From Capitella teleta (Eukaryota > Annelida > Polychaeta > Capitellidae), in assembly GCA_000328365.1 (NCBI GenBank), contig KB301890.1:83874-147873 (forward strand): a stretch of DNA of 64,000 nt, given 5' to 3'. Below, in pieces: positions 60,501 to 64,000 of the stretch (the first letter of the stretch is position 1; each line of letters starts with the position of its first letter). Made by a program: the position numbers and the translations under genes. The notes beneath the pieces are model-generated. The model was not told where the DNA came from. It searched no databases and saw nothing but the letters and a program-made list of their open reading frames with translations.

Positions 60501-63500
60501 AGAATGAAGTGGAATTTAATATATAGAAAGGAAATGACTGATTGAACTGGACAATTGATATTCTGTCTAAACATTCTATCCGAGCACATGTTTCAAGTGC
60601 AGTCACATCTAATGATCCATGCAGCCTCCTTAGTTTGTAATTAAGAATTAAGGCCTTATTAAAAGAGATCGGACCGTATTTTGATTCAAAGCTAGCATAA
60701 TCTTATAATCTGCATTAAGTGGCTTATTTCCAATACAGTGAACTTCTTTCAAATTAGCCAAACGTCTAAATCGAATAGGAGATCTTCAATTCACACATCA
60801 AACAGGGGTCCCCATGGTACGCACTCTGAATGAAGCACATGCCAAAAGACTATTAGCACTCTCAACACTTCTTCAACTCTCCATTGCTATTGACACAATA
60901 TACATGTAAATAAAATTCACCTATAAATTCTTGATAACTGCCACATTCCGGTGAAACCAAGAAAGAAGTTGACAGCAAACAAATTATAATTCTTGGGCAC
61001 GATAACCATTGAGTATCTGGCCCAAATAACACCTGCAAATGAACTAATCAGTCAGATGAAGAGAACTGAGATAAAGGTTACCTGTGGCAGTGAGGGCTCC
61101 TGACTGAGTCAGACTAAGTTTCTCAGCAGGACGAGCATAATCAGCCAAACCAGCTCCCACGAGGCACTGGTCAACGAAAAAATTGCAATAAAATTTCATA
61201 TTAATGTTCAATTATATACTGACCCATTTGAAAGTTGGTGCCCAGAAGAAGATGGTCTGTGGACCTGTAGAAGAATATGAGTATTCATGAGTAATAGGTG
61301 TAATAGGTGTAACAGAATAATCAAGTAGGCCTATGTTAAGAGGGTGAATCAACTGGCGGCGACATTGCCAGTGCAACCAGAATTTGCATGAAAGCTGCCA
61401 TTATCAACAAGCCAATACCTTTTGCTGAAGGTTATGTAGCAGGGCTATGAATATTTGTTTAAGAATACTTTTTTTTTATTAACATGTTATTTGTTTTATT
61501 TCATTTTGTAAATTGCTAGGCAGTTACTTGCCAGTCAGTCATTAGTTACTATACTCACAAATCAGTAAGTGCACTAGGTTATTGCTTTTAAAAGTCGCAC
61601 AAAAAGTTGAAAACTGAATATTTTTTAGAAGAGTCAACAACTATTGCCATGAGATATGAATAGAATGGATGTTTTGTGATATATTCATGTGAAAATTAGT
61701 AGGCTATTGTAATATTATTGTTGGTGAAAGACGATTTTTCATAAACAGGTCACATCATTTGGTTCCAACTTTTTACCACCAACCTATTACATAACGCCTC
61801 AGCAATTCAAATCCTGTTATTCCGACATCTGTGCTTGCACGCAACGCAGCGTAAACAACGTCCAAATGCGGGCTCATAAATATCCATGAGCTCATCGTGA
61901 CGTCACAGGTGGTACGCTAAGTATTCTCTCACAGTGACAGCATAGGTTTTTGCATGCTGTGCGATCTGTGTGAAAGCAGTCCACTCTGCATTTGGTCATA
62001 TATGGATGCATATATCGAAAATAAGAGTGAGGATGAACACGGATATAGTGGGGCCGATCTTCTGGTAATGTAACCATACATATTTGTACCAGGGGTCAGC
62101 AATAACGAAGAAGAGAGAACTCAGAGAAGTGACAGTGTTGGCAATCAGAGCTGCCGCTGTTTCGAGCTCACTTGTACGCTCGAGTGCGAGCTTATCATTA
62201 TTGGCATTCAATATTATAATAGTTATTCAGTGAGCTTGACTGATTGACTGATGGGGTTTTACGGCTCCATCCAAACCATTCGGATGATACGGGCGCCAGA
62301 ACAGAAGGCCCGGGACCGGGGTTTCCCCCTACTCTTATCGATAAATACCAAGCCCTAGTTCTTTATCCTGCATACCACCATAGACAGTAGTACACAGCGC
62401 CCGGCCTTGTTACGCAGTTGGGCAGCACTGCAGAGTCACCAAAGAATTACAATTATAACGAATTACAAAATTTTTATAATTCACAATCAAAACGTCCGTG
62501 GCTTGATCGGGTCTCGAACCCGGGACCTCGACCCCAACGATCAGCATAGGATTGCAGTTAGCTGGTTAAACTGACTGAGCTATTCGGTGCCCCTGTTATT
62601 CAGTGAGCCTGCAGTGCTGCTTAACACTGTGTACTACTGCAAATATCTTGCCTTTCTTGGTATAATATGCCATTATGGATAATGGCAGTATGCAGCATTA
62701 AGAATTAAACCTTCTGATAGGATAGGATATATACATGTAGATAATTATAGGATTATTAATTGGAAAATGGGAATGAAATAATTGTGGCAAATATAAATTA
62801 AATGGTTAGTCGCACGTTTTCATTATTTTTTGTACAGCGGAGCTGTTATATTCTATGGCGGCACGCCTTCGGCCTTCGTTTCCCACCGCCGATTCGGCTC
62901 AATGCCAAGCGCGGCATCGGGCCGGGCCGACTCCAAACCCTTGCCTAACCCTAACCCTTAACACTGCTGTTTTGTGTAATGTAAAAATTGTAGAAACACC
63001 AGCATTTTTGCAGGCACTCTGTTAATCATAATCAAACACTGAAATATACTTTATAGCTGTTCCAGTACTTCTTCACTCTGAGTCTTCACTGTCACTGTGA
63101 CTAGTGAATACAGTAACAGTCACTATAGTCTACTCAGAAAGTCTACTGTAGTACTTAGGCCTTTCAGTCAGCAGTGTGAGTCTGCCAACAGTCAAACACA
63201 ATATCACAGATACAGGGCGTTATTATAATCATTATTACTGTAATGAGATTAGCATCCTAATCCCGAACGCAAAAGGGCTTTATTATCATTATGATTATTC
63301 ATTTATTGAACTTGAGCTTGAACTTGAGGAATGAGGGCGAATTCGATGAATCAGTGAATTTGATCAGAAGAGTGTGCTTGTCAATGGGTTTTCTGCAATC
63401 CACCATGCAACCGCACCTGCAGGATGGTTCCATAGAGGCTGCAGTTTTACGGGGACCAACTTCCCAATGGTTTGTGTGACAACTTTAGCGACAGCAGACA

Positions 63501-63501
63501 T
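57529..63501 (-). CDS. MPC2: Mitochondrial pyruvate carrier 2, complete, 5 exons
   Basis: MPC2 pairs with MPC1 in the mitochondrial inner membrane to import pyruvate. Exons in transcript order: 63417-63501, 61224-61264, 61082-61166, 60921-61032, 57529-57553. The sum is 348 nt (115 aa, normal for the family). It reads LQPLWNHPAG-PQTIFFWAPTFKW, then GLADYARPAEKLSLTQSGAL, VIWARYSMVIVPKNYNLFAV and NFFLGFTGMWQLSRIYR, ending HRQSLKE. These are the family's conserved blocks covering its membrane helices. The last exon is only 25 nt and sits 3.4 kb away, but its acceptor, phase and end fit. Intron 1 carries repeats and a SINE, and intron 4 hosts the ankyrin gene on the other strand. Confidence 0.95.
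58675..59820 (+). CDS. Ankyrin-repeat protein, intronless, nested in MPC2 intron 4
   Basis: One open frame of 381 aa starting MASSSGQEDESEV; a stop codon lies four codons upstream in frame, fixing the start unless a 5' exon exists. Ankyrin-type sequence is seen at about residues 53-88 (GSTCLHLLMHAA) and 92-125 (GVDVNAEDIEGRTALHFAI). A weaker third unit lies at about 155-190 (LWAAVAQNNTSLVHMLL). A Ser/Asp-rich stretch (QCSDDSDSSSGTSD, about 285-300) and a basic C-terminus (RSKNRSIRSKL) follow. Such proteins are usually binding adaptors; the orthologue is not recognised. Coding sequence is G/C-richer than its surroundings. An AATAAA follows at 59981. The lack of introns in this intron-rich region suggests a retrocopy origin or a young single-exon gene. 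A short upstream ATG at 58637 is out of frame. Confidence 0.85.
   Translation: MASSSGQEDESEVGSYSETFMRTLLYEVILSKDSNRLLSCLQSGENVRIVDNERGSTCLHLLMHAAHGACEANVIPMVYMLSNAGVDVNAEDIEGRTALHFAIQKELVDTMSALIRVGVDTTLRDYKQLIRSQGSPFEFEMLDMLDKYEPGLWAAVAQNNTSLVHMLLNSWCRLNIHKNGITLLEFARGTGKSTELCDLIEDYEVSLEFVHATLAGDEKRMLEFLMDSKPCDPSMMDISYQERWCMPLQPRSLRDTAIAMGHTHVLHLLPEDDESSVGTIVPRADPSQCSDDSDSSSGTSDIMTTEAPQEKDCNHNADTWREFCFHPDSYLHMPTASTIRIGGKSLARRSQHYKVNWEEEGKSLGPRSKNRSIRSKLCVIS
59981..59986 (+). terminator. Polyadenylation signal of the ankyrin gene
   Basis: AATAAA about 160 nt after the stop codon, on the same strand. Confidence 0.6.
59987..60920 (-). other. Rest of MPC2 intron 4
   Basis: AT-rich; no gene or repeat recognised. 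Confidence 0.45.
61604..61744. repeat. Dispersed repeat C, copy 2 (without LINE tail)
   Basis: Aligns with 3054-3082 joined to 3341-3445, running on from AGAAGAG to CTATTGCCATGAG without the 258 bp inserted in copy 1. In MPC2 intron 1. Confidence 0.65.
61990..62158 (-). pseudogene. Orphan coding-like segment in MPC2 intron 1
   Basis: On the minus strand it reads AALIANTVTSLSSLFFVIAD, then PWYKYVWLHYQKIGPTI, with base composition more like an exon than the surrounding intron. It looks like a hydrophobic segment plus loop. There is no start of its own (the frame runs in from repeat B) and no recognised parent gene. It could be an exon fragment captured by a repeat, or chance. Confidence 0.3.
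62163..62899 (+). repeat. Dispersed repeat B, copy 2 (split by a SINE)
   Basis: Same sequence as 8739-9098 but interrupted at 62236-62594. Both copies share GATAATTATAGGATTATTAA and the G/C-rich end TTTCCCACCGCCGA. Confidence 0.75.
62236..62594 (-). mobile_element. tRNA-headed SINE, copy e (full length)
   Basis: Flanked by a perfect 14-bp duplication GTTATTCAGTGAGC (62222-62235 and 62595-62608). The head GGGGCACCGAATAGCTCAG is at the right end, with B box GGTTCGAGACC. The tail is a CAGTCAAT-type repeat. Inserted in repeat B. Confidence 0.95.
62900..63416 (-). other. Rest of MPC2 intron 1
   Basis: Includes a short CCTAACCCTAACCC run near 62943. No gene or further repeat recognised. Confidence 0.45.
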
Positions 63502-63890
63502 TTCAGAAAAGAAACATTCAGTCGATGCGATGATACAGAATCTGAGAAAGGTGTCAGCGATTGAGGTCAAGCCAGCAGACGAATTATATTTTCCACGCAG
63601 TCGCATAACTCGGTTTTGTCAGGGACTTCAAATTGAGTGCGTTATGATCACCAGGCATCTTGTCTATTGGATCCATTGTATAAAAATTAGTCAAGTACAT
63701 CTGTGAATAGAATAAGTGAAACCCCAAAAAATTGCAACAAAAGGTCTTTCAACGGTTTTGGGTAATATTTGGGGTGCTTATGGTGGAAAAGGTTTATCAA
63801 AATCGGGCGACGGGAAAGGTGATTTCTCTGCTATTTAGTTAACTTAATTATGCCAAAGGTGAGTTTATCGTCCAAATCGGTAACCATTAA
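63502..63890. other. Upstream region of MPC2
   Basis: Contains the MPC2 promoter side. No distinct element seen before the MITE. Confidence 0.4.
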
Positions 63891-64000
63891 AGGGATGGGG
63901 AACTAAATTTTAAGTGATGTTCTATTGACTCATAGCAGCAATTGATAGCATTCCGTGCCCAGAACACCATGCCTGGATGCAAGCGTAAGGAAATAATGCA
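63891..64000. mobile_element. TTAA-flanked MITE, T2/Kolobok-like, copy 3 (cut by window end)
   Basis: TTAA at 63887-63890, then AGGGATGGGGAACTAAATTT, matching the first 110 bp of copies 1 and 2. Confidence 0.75.

Noticed and set aside
62937-62965. Interstitial telomere repeat
   Set aside because: Only about two CCTAAC-type units, too short to distinguish from chance.

Overview
This window is animal (metazoan) nuclear DNA. It is AT-rich, its genes are split by many introns, and it carries SINEs, LINEs, MITEs and other DNA transposons, minisatellites and one assembly gap. Conserved eukaryotic trafficking, dynein and mitochondrial genes are present. Many introns are only 45-60 nt long beside others of 2-7 kb, and TACATGTA-type words are common. 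This would fit a marine invertebrate, possibly a sponge or another early-branching animal, but the phylum is an inference. I recognised no retroviral, LTR or other virus-like fossil.

Layout, left to right. (1) 307-1413, minus: the start of an EF-hand/coiled-coil gene that leaves the window on the left. (2) 1.4-8.0 kb: repeat territory, with a TTAA-flanked MITE, a LINE tail in an older repeat, a 171-172 bp satellite array that ends in a 50-N gap, and a reverse-transcriptase LINE carrying a SINE and a foldback duplication. (3) 8,048-20,019, plus: a complete 19-exon FAM91A1 orthologue (846 aa). (4) 21,128-24,918, plus: a 7-exon Rab GTPase. (5) 25-29.6 kb: mostly decayed repeats including a LINE fragment. 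(6) 29,710-30,411, minus: a Tctex1-type dynein light chain. (7) 32,330-43,545, minus: a 17-exon TTC39 gene with a 7.2 kb intron holding a SINE and a possible alternative first exon. (8) 43.5-48.1 kb: a 32-bp minisatellite and a hAT-like element with an exact 8-bp target duplication. (9) 48,100-56,879, minus: a 12-exon NT5DC1 orthologue whose first intron holds three different terminal-inverted-repeat elements. (10) 57,529-63,501, minus: mitochondrial pyruvate carrier MPC2, whose last intron contains an intronless ankyrin-repeat gene on the opposite strand.

The genes do not form a pathway. FAM91A1 and Rab both act in membrane traffic, but their adjacency need not be functional. Exon models were built by hand from GT-AG (one GC-AG) sites, phase continuity and remembered family sequences. 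Four long models close exactly in frame (846, 641, 451 and 115 aa).

The most interesting items are the nested antisense ankyrin gene, the foldback element with about 480-bp arms at TTAA, the tRNA-headed SINE family whose copies carry 14-bp duplications and a different short-repeat tail each, the phase-matched extra first exon of TTC39, and the templated foldback inside a LINE.
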